The notes: generated by a model from the sequence alone, not told the origin. Shown: positions 19,591 through 28,741, counted from the first letter of the stretch. The stretch: DNA of 64,000 nucleotides from Oscillatoria princeps RMCB-10 (GCA_019359235.1 JAHHHT010000039.1:1-64000), one strand, 5' to 3'. Translations and numbers: made by a program.

Positions 19591-22500
19591 ATGATAGTGC
19601 GGCAGATGTTCCGGCAAGTTGGGCAGTGGCTGAAAAGGTTATGGCAGTGGGTGGCTGGGCTTTTCGGAAAAGGGAAACCGGCACCGGCACCCCCGCCACC
19701 GCCTATGCCAACCCTCAGCGACACCGCCTATGAAAGTCTGTTCATGCAGCTGATGGATGGCGTGGGTGACGGTTGGGATGGGGCGCGGGTGCGCGAGCAC
19801 TTGGGAAACCGCTCTGATGACAGCTGGTTCGCCAATTGGCTGCAGCGCTTTGGCAGGGATACGCTGCTCGCTTCGCCCCAGCCGAATCACGAATTGGCGC
19901 GGCGCATGGTGCGGTTGGGGGAAATTGGCTGCGGGAAATTTGGCGAGATTGCCGGCGAGTTTGGCAAGCAGCGTCTGGCAAAAAATGCTGAGCCGCTGGC
20001 GGAAGGGGAGTGGGAGTTCCTGTTTGGCTCGCTGCTGGAGCGGGTGTCGCTGGGAGAGGAGCCGGTGCAGGCGTTTCTGGAGGATTTGCAGCATCGCGCC
20101 AGTTTGCAGCTGTGGGTGGAGTGGCTGCGGAATTATGGGGAAACCTTACTGGCAGCAGATGTGGCGGAGCGGGATTTGGCGCGGCGCATGGCGGGGTTAG
20201 GGGAAATTGCCGGTGGGGAGTTGGGTGAGGTGGCGCGGGATTTGGGGAGCCGGCTGTTGGAAAAGGTGCCGGTGGAAGATGAGGTTTGGGAGATTATTGA
20301 GGCGGTGTTTGTTGGGAATGGGTTGGGGGTTGCGGGGGATGTGAACCGCCAAGACGCAGAGAGCGCAGAGGAAGCGATGGGAGGCGATCTGGAGGCTAAG
20401 GCGTGGTTTGAGCGAGGCAATCAGCAACTCATGACAGGGGATTTTGAAGCTGCTATCGCTTCTTTTAACCAAGCCCTCGCTATTAAACCAGACTACCACG
20501 AAGCTTGGGGAGGCCGGGGCGATGCGCAGTTTAAGTTAGGGCAGTTCGAGCCGGCAATCGCTTCTTATAACCAAGCCGTTGCTCTTGAACCAGATTACCT
20601 CCCAGCTTGGTACAACCGGGGCTATACGCAGGCTGAGTTAGGACAGTTCGAGCCGGCAATCGCTTCTTATAACCAAGCCCTCGCTATTAAACCAGACTAC
20701 CTCGCAGCTTTGTTCTCCCGGGGCAATGCGCAGTTTGAGTTAGGACAGTTAGAGCCGGCAATCGCTTCTTATGACGCTGCTCTTGCTATTAAACCCGACT
20801 TTCCCGAAGCTTTGAACAACCGGGGCGCAGCGCAGCTTGAGTTAGGACAGTTAGAGCCGGCAATCGCTTCTTTTAACCAAACCATCGCTATTAAACCAGA
20901 CTACCACGAAGCTTTGTTCAACCGGGGCAGAGCGCAGTTTGAGTTAGGACATTTCGAGCCGGCAATCGATTCTTTTGACGCTGCTCTTGCTATTAAACGG
21001 GACGATTGGAAAGCTTGGGCGAGCCGAGGCATTGCAGCAGGACAATCTATTTCTCCCCTGCAGGGGCGGCAAAATCCCCTGCTAGCAACCTCTCCCCTAG
21101 CCAGGGAAAATCCCGAATTAAATCGGCGCGGCTATGAGGGGAAATTGGCGAGCTATGAAGAAGGGTTGAAACATTGCCACCGAGACACCCACCCGGAAGG
21201 CTGGGGAAGATTGCACCGGCATATCGGCGACGCGCACTATTTCCGAGGGATTGGGGATGCCAGAAGCCGGCACTACTGGAACAAAGCCCTCAACAGCTAC
21301 AACACAGCACTGGAAACCCTCACCGAAACCGCTTTTCCCGAAGCGCATCTAGAGGTGTTAGACAGTCTGATGCGGGTATTGCGGTGGTTGGGGGAAAAGG
21401 AGCAAGCCGATGAATTGCACCGGCACGCCAAAGAATTGTTGCGGCGGTTGCTAGCCGAGCCACAACGCTCTGACAGGGAGAAAAAGCAGCTGGCGCTCAA
21501 ATTTGCCGGCTTTCAGCTGTTGACGGTTGACGAGTGCGTGCGAAATGGGGAGCCGGTGCCAGCTTGGGAATTGGCAGAACAAGGCAAAAATGCCTGTTTG
21601 ACTTGGCTGCTATATGCCTGGACTGATGATATCCCCACCGCCAGCTGGGATGACATCCAGCAACTCCTGAATCCCTCCACTGCAGCCATTTACTGGCACC
21701 AAAGCCCAGTTGCACTCCACACCTTTATTATCAAACACAGCGCCCCAGAACCAATTGTGCTGGGAGCCACCCCCGACAGCGTTGAACCCCACCCCCCAAC
21801 CCCCTCCCCGTGTACGGGGAGGGGGAGCGAGAGCGAATTTTCCATGAGTGGAAAAAGTTCCAATCATGCCGGTGAAACGCCCTCCGACAGCCCCACCGAA
21901 CCGGCTTCTCCTCTCTCTTGTTCCCCCTCTCCGCAAGCGGAGAGGGGGCTAGGGGGTGAGGTTCTTTTCCAGACTCGCCTTCAGGAATTTGAAGCCTGGG
22001 TGAAAGAGTGGAATGAGCAATATGAGGACTATCGCAATCTCAAGGAGAAAGACGCAGCGGGGGAAAGCGACAAAAAAAGCCATCCCTGGTACGCGGGAAT
22101 GGAGGAAAGACTGCAGGATTTGGGGAAAATCCTCGACATGCCGGCAATTTTAGAACAAGTCGCCGGCATCCCTCAACTGATTCTCATCCCCCACCGCGAC
22201 TTGCACCCCTTACCTCTGGAATACCTGTTCCCAGATCAGCTCACCCTCACCCGCCTCCCCAGCGCTCAAATTGGCAAGATGTTGAGCGCCGCGCCGGCAA
22301 ACCCCTCACCCCCCAACCCGGAAAAAATTCTCCTCAGTGCCGAAACTCCCGACAGTAAAGGGTTTCCTGATTTGCCCCTCGCAGATGTGGAATCCGCCGC
22401 CATCGCCCAGATGTTTCCCCCCACCGGCATTACCCGCATTTCTGGAAAGCAAGTCACATCGGCTACCCTGGCAAATTGCCTCAGACAGCCTCACCGCATC

Positions 22501-23046
22501 TTTCATTTTACCGGACATGGCGTAGCGGATATCAGCAATCCCGCCTTTTCTTATTTACCCCTCACCGGCGAGGAGAAGCTCACCGTTGAGGAGATACTGT
22601 CTATTAAGCTGGATGGCTACGAGCTTGTCAGCCTTTCCGCTTGCGAAACCGCCCTCACCCGCAACCAAACCATCACCGCCGAATATGTGGGATTGGTGAG
22701 TGGCTTTCTGCGTGCCGGTGCTGCCGGTGCGCTCACCACCCTCTGGGTAGTGCAATCCGACGCCAGCGCCCTAATGACGATCCAGTTCTACCGGCAGCTG
22801 AAAAAAGGCAAATCCCCAGCAGTCGCCCGCGCAAATGCAGTAAAATGGTTAAAGCAGCTGACGCCCAAAAAACTCAGCCGGCTCTATAAGGCGGCTCTCG
22901 CCAAACTTCCCCTAAATGAGGACACGGTTCGCCCCACCCTCAAACGGGAGTTGCGGCGATTTGCTAAACTGGAAGAACAAGACGGCAAACTTTTTGAGCA
23001 TCCCTACTACTGGGCTGCTTTCACAATAGCAGGTACATTTCGATGA
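19591..23046 (+). CDS. TPR-CHAT protease (cassette 1, catalytic His and Cys intact)
   Basis: A 1151-residue protein. Residues about 20-32 are a Trp-rich amphipathic stretch. Residues about 42-130 and 137-228 are two tandem copies of a module with WL.RFG...L and ELARRM(V/A)(R)LGEI, also found in the proteins at 38428 and 40473. About 268-480 are six TPRs (for example AWGGRGDAQFKLGQFEPAIASYNQA). From about 680 to the end is a CHAT domain, a caspase-like protease fold, with catalytic His976 in FHFTGHG and Cys1018 in SLSACETA. Residues about 733-790 are translated palindromic repeat, absent from the paralogue. The stop overlaps the next start (ATGA), so the three genes are translationally coupled. 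I infer a TPR-sensed protease that acts on its membrane-anchored partner; this is not shown by sequence alone. Confidence 0.85.
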   Translation: MIVRQMFRQVGQWLKRLWQWVAGLFGKGKPAPAPPPPPMPTLSDTAYESLFMQLMDGVGDGWDGARVREHLGNRSDDSWFANWLQRFGRDTLLASPQPNHELARRMVRLGEIGCGKFGEIAGEFGKQRLAKNAEPLAEGEWEFLFGSLLERVSLGEEPVQAFLEDLQHRASLQLWVEWLRNYGETLLAADVAERDLARRMAGLGEIAGGELGEVARDLGSRLLEKVPVEDEVWEIIEAVFVGNGLGVAGDVNRQDAESAEEAMGGDLEAKAWFERGNQQLMTGDFEAAIASFNQALAIKPDYHEAWGGRGDAQFKLGQFEPAIASYNQAVALEPDYLPAWYNRGYTQAELGQFEPAIASYNQALAIKPDYLAALFSRGNAQFELGQLEPAIASYDAALAIKPDFPEALNNRGAAQLELGQLEPAIASFNQTIAIKPDYHEALFNRGRAQFELGHFEPAIDSFDAALAIKRDDWKAWASRGIAAGQSISPLQGRQNPLLATSPLARENPELNRRGYEGKLASYEEGLKHCHRDTHPEGWGRLHRHIGDAHYFRGIGDARSRHYWNKALNSYNTALETLTETAFPEAHLEVLDSLMRVLRWLGEKEQADELHRHAKELLRRLLAEPQRSDREKKQLALKFAGFQLLTVDECVRNGEPVPAWELAEQGKNACLTWLLYAWTDDIPTASWDDIQQLLNPSTAAIYWHQSPVALHTFIIKHSAPEPIVLGATPDSVEPHPPTPSPCTGRGSESEFSMSGKSSNHAGETPSDSPTEPASPLSCSPSPQAERGLGGEVLFQTRLQEFEAWVKEWNEQYEDYRNLKEKDAAGESDKKSHPWYAGMEERLQDLGKILDMPAILEQVAGIPQLILIPHRDLHPLPLEYLFPDQLTLTRLPSAQIGKMLSAAPANPSPPNPEKILLSAETPDSKGFPDLPLADVESAAIAQMFPPTGITRISGKQVTSATLANCLRQPHRIFHFTGHGVADISNPAFSYLPLTGEEKLTVEEILSIKLDGYELVSLSACETALTRNQTITAEYVGLVSGFLRAGAAGALTTLWVVQSDASALMTIQFYRQLKKGKSPAVARANAVKWLKQLTPKKLSRLYKAALAKLPLNEDTVRPTLKRELRRFAKLEEQDGKLFEHPYYWAAFTIAGTFR

Positions 23047-23456
23047 ATTCCTCCCAGAGGATTACCCTCAAAGCCTTTTTGATAGCCCTCGCCCAGCAAA
23101 CATCCCCCCTCCCAGAGGAGTTACAAGCCCAACTGAAAGCGATTAGCGAGGACATCTCCTCTAATTTGGGCACCCTGGATAACCTCGGCGAGGCTTATCT
23201 GGGGGAAACGTACCTAAAGTATGCCGATATTTTACACACCCCCGCCGCCGAGCGCAATAAAGGTCTTCCCTGCGAAATTGATGAAAAAGCCGAAAGGCGA
23301 AATGCGGAAATCGGCAATCAGGTGGATGCCCTTGACATCATTGACAGGATGGATGATGAAACCCTCACCCAAACCGCAAATGCGATATTGAGCCACCCCG
23401 ATAACCAGGAAAATGTCCTGCAAATTATTGCCGGTTTCGGGGATTTTGTCTTATGA
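23043..23456 (+). CDS. Small cassette protein between the CHAT protease and membrane partner
   Basis: A 137-residue protein with no motif I recognise. It opens MNSSQRITLKAFLIALAQQT, is rich in Leu, Glu and Asp, is predicted largely helical, and has no membrane segment or signal peptide. A C-terminal stretch reads IIDRMDDETLTQTANAIL. It overlaps both neighbours by four bases (ATGA at 23043 and again at 23453), which implies stoichiometric co-translation with them. Position and size resemble the small associated protein of CATRA-type CHAT/caspase systems, as I recall that class. The second cassette in this window lacks it. An inhibitor, chaperone or adaptor role is a guess. Confidence 0.7.
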   Translation: MNSSQRITLKAFLIALAQQTSPLPEELQAQLKAISEDISSNLGTLDNLGEAYLGETYLKYADILHTPAAERNKGLPCEIDEKAERRNAEIGNQVDALDIIDRMDDETLTQTANAILSHPDNQENVLQIIAGFGDFVL

Positions 23457-24895
23457 GTGCCGGCGAGCTGATTTACCCCACCCTCGATTTATTTATCTAT
23501 GACTTGCGAGAGGGTTTAGGGCAAAGTTCTGCTATAATAGACGGCAACCGCAAGAACTTCTGGGGGAAAATATACCCCCAGATAGATGACAGCCGGCTGG
23601 GAAACTTAGCCAAAGCTGAGAAACCCGAAGCCGATTATGTCCTGTTGCTTGAATCTCAAAAGATTGAGGAGTTTGAACCTCCCTATGATGGCCATTTTTT
23701 CCCCGTCCAGCTAGGAGACACCTACGCCCTGCAAGCCGACTGTTCTGGCAAATACGCAGATCCGTCTAAAAAAACCCCCAACTTGGCAAAGCAGCCGGTG
23801 GATGAAACAGTCGCCACCCTCAAACAAATTATAGTCTCTCGCATCAACGGCACGCAAGAGGAAGAACTGCAAGCCGGCAAGCGAGGAACCCTGGGACAAA
23901 CTTGGCTGTTTTGGGCGCAACTCGCCTCAGAAAATCAAGATGCGGAAGAAACCGCCAAAGCGTGCTACACTCAATTGGTAGGGAAGTCTTGGGAGAGAGA
24001 TTTCCAAGGCGAGGGGGACTTTATGGGTGCCCGCGTCTTTGAACTGTGGCGCTTTCCCGCAGACTGGAGTGCCGGTTGGGAGAAGTTCAGCCAAGAAAAC
24101 CAGCACGTTCTGATTTTCCTGTTTCCTGCCGGTGAGGACATCGGGGAAATTCGGCGCAATATTATGCCAAATATCTACTTTGACTGCATGCGCCTGTTTT
24201 GCTACCGGCACAAGGTAATTTGGGCTTACTGGCAAAGCCGGCGCTTGAAAGCCGCTCTCAAAGAGAAATATAGCGCCGCGCGAGAGTTTAACAGCCAGAT
24301 ATCCCAACAGCTTGCCGGACAGAGAGCCAGCCTCAACCAATTGCAAAAAGACCTAACCAAGGCGCTGAAAGACCACTCCGATTATACCGAGGCGCTCACC
24401 AAATTAGAGTCCCAACTGCGCACCATCAGGGTCAACTTTGCCAATTTCCAGAAACGCCAGAAAAATTTTACCAACCCCCTTGACAAAAGCAGCCGGTTGG
24501 AGTTTATAATAAAGGTGGGGGAGAGTGACTTCAACCCCGGCAAATATCAGGAACAGATAGAGTCAGACTGCGCCAACCTCAGTGCGGGGTTAAAGCTGCT
24601 GGAGAACCTGAGCAGGAATATCGAGGGGATCGTAGAGATAGAGCAAACCCGCAGCGAGCGCAATTTAAGCTGGACTGTTGGGGTTGCCGGTGTTGGACTA
24701 GCCGCCAGCGGCGTCACCGCCACCATCATTTCCACCAAACCGCCAAACACCTATAAGGACATCTCTTTCTTGCAGTCACCGGCTTTTGTGCTCAGTATCG
24801 GCATCGGAGTGGTGCTCGTCGCTAGCGCCTTCCTGATTAGGGAAATTGGTAACCTACTTTACAGACTGCGCCGCCGGCGTTCTGATAAAAAGTAG
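23453..24895 (+). CDS. CHAT-associated coiled-coil protein with two C-terminal TM helices (cassette 1)
   Basis: A 480-residue protein of unknown family. The N-terminal domain opens PTLDLFIYDLREGLGQ, followed by VQLGDTYALQ, RGTLGQTWLFWAQL and a Trp-rich block (VFELWRFPADWSAGW), then YRHKVIWAYWQSR. Residues about 280-395 are predicted coiled coil. Two hydrophobic helices lie at about 405-425 (VGVAGVGLAASGVTATII) and 442-462 (FVLSIGIGVVLVASAFLI), followed by a basic tail (LRRRRSDKK). All these landmarks recur in the 480-residue paralogue at 43982. The layout (large soluble part, hairpin of TM helices at the end, coupled to a CHAT protease) suggests a membrane effector or sensor activated by proteolysis. 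Function is inferred; no enzyme motif is seen. Confidence 0.75.
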   Translation: MSAGELIYPTLDLFIYDLREGLGQSSAIIDGNRKNFWGKIYPQIDDSRLGNLAKAEKPEADYVLLLESQKIEEFEPPYDGHFFPVQLGDTYALQADCSGKYADPSKKTPNLAKQPVDETVATLKQIIVSRINGTQEEELQAGKRGTLGQTWLFWAQLASENQDAEETAKACYTQLVGKSWERDFQGEGDFMGARVFELWRFPADWSAGWEKFSQENQHVLIFLFPAGEDIGEIRRNIMPNIYFDCMRLFCYRHKVIWAYWQSRRLKAALKEKYSAAREFNSQISQQLAGQRASLNQLQKDLTKALKDHSDYTEALTKLESQLRTIRVNFANFQKRQKNFTNPLDKSSRLEFIIKVGESDFNPGKYQEQIESDCANLSAGLKLLENLSRNIEGIVEIEQTRSERNLSWTVGVAGVGLAASGVTATIISTKPPNTYKDISFLQSPAFVLSIGIGVVLVASAFLIREIGNLLYRLRRRRSDKK

Positions 24896-24904
24896 AGGCA
24901 GCGC

Positions 24905-24993
24905 GTCTAAATCATTCGCGTAAATTTCAGAACCCCGGTTTCTAAAAGAAACCGGGGTTCTGGGCCAAGAGCGGTTGCGCAAATTATTTAGAC
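24905..24993. mobile_element. MITE-like element with GTCTAAAT ends and nested hairpin
   Basis: Terminal inverted repeats GTCTAAATCATTCGCG and GCGCAAATTATTTAGAC enclose the palindrome AGAACCCCGGTTTCT...AGAAACCGGGGTTCT. An inverted second copy is at 52287-52361. The following bases (to about 25066) hold another palindrome, GAAAGCCGGTTTTTTAAAG with its complement CTGGCTTTC. Confidence 0.7.
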
Positions 24994-25120
24994 TTGCTAT
25001 ATAGCAGTTCTTAATCCTAGGTGTTAGAAAGCCGGTTTTTTAAAGAAACTGGCTTTCTCTGTATCTCACGCTTGTGGAGAAAAGGGAGCATCCAATTTTT
25101 GTAATCGCCCTCACCCCCAA

Positions 25121-25332
25121 CCCCTCTCCCCTTGTGGGCTTCGGTTTATACACAAATCCCCAGTCATGCCAATTTTCCATGTTTCGCCCGGGGTAGGGTG
25201 CGTTCCCTCTGAGGGAACGCACCCTACTACTGCAGTCACATACCCAAGATGTGTGTGAACTGCCCCTCCCCCTACGCGCATTAGCGGGATGAACCCTTCC
25301 CCCCAGACTCCTCCCCGTGAACGGGGAGGGGG
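25121..25332. mobile_element. MITE-like element (CCCCTCTCCCCTTGTGGG type), copy 1
   Basis: Starts CCCCTCTCCCCTTGTGGGCT, then TTTATACACAAATCCCCAGT, CATGCCAATTTTCCATGTTT, an internal palindrome GTAGGGTGCGTTCCCT/AGGGAACGCACCCTAC (25194-25227), AAGATGTGTGTGAAC and a closing C/G-run palindrome. The same order occurs at 50470-50643. From 25385 to 25500 lies a different palindrome (GACAGGCGGGACGCCTGTCC and a variant). The spacer 24896-25604 has no gene; the last 100 bp before the next ATG are AT-rich and probably contain its promoter. Confidence 0.7.
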
Positions 25333-25604
25333 TTGGGGGTGGGGTTGACCGGATGCCGGCAAAAAGTTTTGCATTATTCAGGAGCAACCCCCCGACAGAG
25401 GGATGCCGGTGGGAAGCGCGCCTCTGGGGGGACAGGCGGGACGCCTGTCCTACGTCTGTGCGGGGGGACCGGCGAGACGCCTGTCCGGCGTCGCTGCGAT
25501 ATATAACCCCGGCTTAATCTTTATATAAGAAATTTTTATGTAACTTTGTTGCTGTTATGATAACTTTAGCTTAAGAACCCTAGAGTAAATTCAAGGTCTA
25601 GAAA

Positions 25605-28001
25605 ATGAAAGACACCCCTGAGCGCAATGGGTTGGAGCTAACGGAATCCATCTCCGTAGCGGGTTCTGTTGCGGGGACAATTATGGCCGTTGTGTCCCAG
25701 CAGCTGATCTACGCGGCAGCTCCCCTGAGTTTGGCCCTCTCGCTGAGTCTGATTAACCGCCGCCGGTTCGAGCAGTCATTTGAGCAGAATATAGCTGCAG
25801 TCTTGGCTGAGATGGGGAATCGCGTCACCCAAAGCGACCGGCAACTCTCAGGGGAAATGCAAGCGGTGCGCAATACAGTTGCAGCTTTGCAGGCTGCCCC
25901 TCAACAGGCAGCAGACTTCAACCCCATCAAGGAAGAACTCTTCCAGCTGCAAAAACGATTTGACACCTTAGAAGAAGCCATAAACAGCTTCAAAGAAGCG
26001 GCTGACAGCGACGAGTCGCAAGAAATGGCTGAACTTTTTCCAGCCTTTGACCCCAGCGAACTGCTGCAACAGATTCAGCAGCTCCAAAAGAACGTTTCCT
26101 TATTAGCTGAAGCCTTTAACCAGCGCCCAGAAGCGAGCCGGTTGCAAGAATTAAATCAGCTTGCCGCTTCGCTCCAACAGCAGCTAGAAGCACTTCCTCA
26201 AACTGCTTCAACCTTTGACCCCACTCCTCTGCATCAAGAAATCCAGCAAGTCAAGACAGCACTCGCTCAAATCCCAACAAATCAAGCCTTCGACCCAGCT
26301 CCCCTGCAGCTGCAAATTCAGCAACTGCAAGGCAGTATTTCCTTATTAACCCAGGCGTTTAACAGCCGCTTGGAACCCCAGCATATAGAAGAATTGAAGC
26401 GCAGCGCCGCCAGCCTCAAACAGGAGCTAGAAGCGCTTCCCGCACCCTTTGACCCCACTCCGCTCGCTCGGGAGCTTCAGGAACTAAAGGCAGCCGTTAC
26501 TGAGCTGCAAAACATTCCAGCCTTCGACCCCACTCCCCAAGAGCAACAGATTCAGCTACTTCAAGGTACCCTCTCCTCATTAAGCAAAGCATTCAACCAC
26601 CGCTCGGAACCCCAGCTAATAGAGGAATTGAGGCAGAGCGCCGCTCGCGTCAAACAGCAGCTAGAAGCCCTTACCGCTCCCTTTGACCTCACTGCCCTGG
26701 AGCAGCAGATTGAAGAATTAAAAATTGCCCTCTCCGAGCGGCCAAACACATCTGCCTTTGACCCCACTGTTCTAGAGCGGGAGATTGAGGAATTAAAGGC
26801 AGCCCTCGCCGAGCAGCCAAACACACCTGCCTTTGACCCCACTGTTCTAGAGCGGGAGATTGAGGAATTAAAGGCAGCCCTCGCCGAGCAGCCAAACACA
26901 CCTGCCTTTGACCCCACTGTTCTAGAGCGGGAGATTGAGGAATTAAAGGCAGCCCTTGCAGAGCGGCCAAACACACCTGCCTTTGACCCCACTGTTCTAG
27001 AGCGGGAGATTGAGGAATTAAAGGCAGCCCTCGCCGAGCAGCCAAACACACCTGCCTTTGACCCCACTGTTCTAGAGCGGGAGATTGAGGAATTAAAGGC
27101 AGCCCTTGCAGAGCGGCCAAACACACCTGCCTTTGACCCCACTCCTCTAGAGCTGCAGATTCAACAACTCCAAGCCAACCTCTCCTCCTTAACGGAGGCA
27201 TTTAACCAGCGCTCGGAATCCCAGCAGATAGAAGAATTAAGGCAGAGCGCCGCCAGCGTCAAACAGCAGGTAGAAGCGCTTCCCGCCCCCTACGATCCCA
27301 GCGAGCTAAAGGGAGAAATTCAGCAGCTCAAAGGAGAAATCCAGTCTCTGCGCCAACTGCTGCAAGACTCACTCCGCCCGGTGGAGTCCGCCCACACCCA
27401 CTTCAATGCCGAAATCGCCAAACTACCGCCACTCGCCGAGAGTTTCGCTCAGATGCAGCAGCAGTTGCTCCAACTGCAGAAGCTCACCGCCAAACTGGAT
27501 GAAAAGACTAAACAGCAGGAAGAGAAACAGCTTCTGAGTTCGATAGTGGCCTCAGGAGCGGCTTCTTCAAAGAAAGCTGAAGCAAAAAACCGTTTGACTA
27601 CTCCGCAAGACCGCCTGCAGTTCTTAATTGGAATGGCTCAGCAACACGGCATTGGCAGGGAATTTCTGCGCCTGGTGCACGCCGGAAAGCAACACCAGCT
27701 CACCCTCAATCCGTGGCCAACTCATTTGATGTTCAGTCCGCCACTGAACCTGATAGCCAAAGCCCCAAGCAATTGGTCTAACTGCCTGTTTGGAATTTCC
27801 GCGCAGCCTGAGAGCAATGGCAAAGTAAAACTCTGGGTTTCGTCGCAAGCGTTCGCTAACTTTTATCCCAGCCAGAAATATAATGTCCCGTCAATTCTGG
27901 GAAGTGATGGCTGGCGCGAGATGGAAAGCCTGGATATGGAGGGGTTCGTCTTTAATCTGGAGAGCTTGTTTGAAAAGATAGACGCTGAATCAAATTCTTG
28001 A
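25605..28001 (+). CDS. Membrane-anchored coiled-coil repeat protein
   Basis: A 798-residue protein with no assignable family. Residues about 15-55 contain two hydrophobic stretches (SVAGSVAGTIMAVVSQQLIY and AAAPLSLALSLSLI) that probably insert in the membrane and are followed by INRRRFEQSFEQN. The rest is long Gln/Glu/Leu-rich predicted coiled coil built from units of the type AFDP(T/S)xLxxxIxxLKxAL. Five nearly identical 25-residue units (DNA 26754-27128) sit in the middle. Residues about 670-798 form a compact C-terminal domain (DRLQFLIGMAQQHGIGREFL, later VPSILGSDGWREMESL). I see no catalytic motif. A structural or tethering role is plausible. It lies downstream of the CHAT cassette but is separated from it by 700 bp of repeats. 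Confidence 0.7.
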   Translation: MKDTPERNGLELTESISVAGSVAGTIMAVVSQQLIYAAAPLSLALSLSLINRRRFEQSFEQNIAAVLAEMGNRVTQSDRQLSGEMQAVRNTVAALQAAPQQAADFNPIKEELFQLQKRFDTLEEAINSFKEAADSDESQEMAELFPAFDPSELLQQIQQLQKNVSLLAEAFNQRPEASRLQELNQLAASLQQQLEALPQTASTFDPTPLHQEIQQVKTALAQIPTNQAFDPAPLQLQIQQLQGSISLLTQAFNSRLEPQHIEELKRSAASLKQELEALPAPFDPTPLARELQELKAAVTELQNIPAFDPTPQEQQIQLLQGTLSSLSKAFNHRSEPQLIEELRQSAARVKQQLEALTAPFDLTALEQQIEELKIALSERPNTSAFDPTVLEREIEELKAALAEQPNTPAFDPTVLEREIEELKAALAEQPNTPAFDPTVLEREIEELKAALAERPNTPAFDPTVLEREIEELKAALAEQPNTPAFDPTVLEREIEELKAALAERPNTPAFDPTPLELQIQQLQANLSSLTEAFNQRSESQQIEELRQSAASVKQQVEALPAPYDPSELKGEIQQLKGEIQSLRQLLQDSLRPVESAHTHFNAEIAKLPPLAESFAQMQQQLLQLQKLTAKLDEKTKQQEEKQLLSSIVASGAASSKKAEAKNRLTTPQDRLQFLIGMAQQHGIGREFLRLVHAGKQHQLTLNPWPTHLMFSPPLNLIAKAPSNWSNCLFGISAQPESNGKVKLWVSSQAFANFYPSQKYNVPSILGSDGWREMESLDMEGFVFNLESLFEKIDAESNS
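26754..27128 (+). repeat. 75-bp in-frame tandem repeat, five near-identical copies
   Basis: Units start GCCTTTGACCCCACTGTTCT and encode FDPTVLEREIEELKAALAEQ followed by PNTPA. Copies at 26754, 26829, 26904, 26979 and 27054 differ by only a few bases (CAGCCA versus CGGCCA), which implies very recent expansion. Flanking units are diverged relatives of the same 25-residue pattern. Confidence 0.9.
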
Positions 28002-28009
28002 TATCAGTA

Positions 28010-28153
28010 GGGTGGGTGACGCGAAGCGCGTCACCCACCCCAACCCCTGCCTTCTAAAAAGTCCCACTGCGGGCGATCTGGTAGGGCTTTAGCCCTACTA
28101 CAAACTAGGGCTTTAGCCCTACTACAAACTAGGGCTTTAGCCCTACTACAAAC
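28010..28153. repeat. GGGTGGGTGACGCG palindrome and three 24-bp repeats
   Basis: A nearly perfect hairpin at 28010-28040 (GGGTGGGTGACGCG AAG CGCGTCACCCACCC in three parts) just after the coiled-coil gene could serve as a terminator-like structure. At 28082-28153 three tandem copies of TAGGGCTTTAGCCCTACTAC follow, each itself palindromic (TAGGGCT/AGCCCTA). No gene lies between 28002 and 28249. Confidence 0.75.
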
Positions 28154-28249
28154 ATTTTAAAGTCAGAGCCTCCAAAGCGGCGCTCCCAGGCTGCGCCATC
28201 GGCGGGCCCTTCCGCCCTGTCCTGCGAATCATTGAAAGCAGCGCAAATC

Positions 28250-28741
28250 TTAGCGATAATTCGTAAACTGCAAAGCCACCGGCAAATCTTCCTGCTTCAC
28301 CCGCTGAATCACCGCTTGCAAGTCGTCCTTGGACTTGGCCGTAACCCGCACAGCATCGCCTTGAATCGAGGCTTGCACCTTCTTGAAATCGTCGCGAATC
28401 AGCTTGGTAATCTGCTTGCCAATTTCCTGAGCGATCCCCTTTTTCAGCTTAATCACCTGACGCACGCGATTGCCGCTGGCAGTTTCAGCCTTGCCGTAAT
28501 CAAAGATTTTCAGCGACAGGTTGCGCTTCACTGCCTTTTGCTGCAAAACCCCGTGAACGGCTTGCAGCGTCATCTCACTGTCGGTGCTGACCGTAATCTC
28601 CTCCTCGCCGAGTTCAACCGATGTTTTTGTATTTTTCAGGTCGTACCGGCTGTTTATTTCCCGCACGGTTTGGTCTACGGCATTCACCAATTCTTGCCGG
28701 TCAAAGTCGCTGACGATATCAAAAGAATAAGTATCAGCCAT
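28250..28741 (-). CDS. YajQ-family nucleotide-binding protein
   Basis: A 163-residue protein matching the full length of the YajQ/UPF0234 family. The family opening [20 protein letters not shown] is present, as are [12 protein letters not shown], a [13 protein letters not shown] strand, and a [14 protein letters not shown] helix leading to [20 protein letters not shown]. It folds as two ferredoxin-like halves. Some homologues bind cyclic di-GMP and affect transcription; whether this one does is not visible in sequence. A GGDEF protein is encoded at 51574 in this window, but no link is implied. It is transcribed on the minus strand in the same direction as the MAPEG and DprA-like genes. Confidence 0.88.
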   Translation of the reverse strand: MADTYSFDIVSDFDRQELVNAVDQTVREINSRYDLKNTKTSVELGEEEITVSTDSEMTLQAVHGVLQQKAVKRNLSLKIFDYGKAETASGNRVRQVIKLKKGIAQEIGKQITKLIRDDFKKVQASIQGDAVRVTAKSKDDLQAVIQRVKQEDLPVALQFTNYR

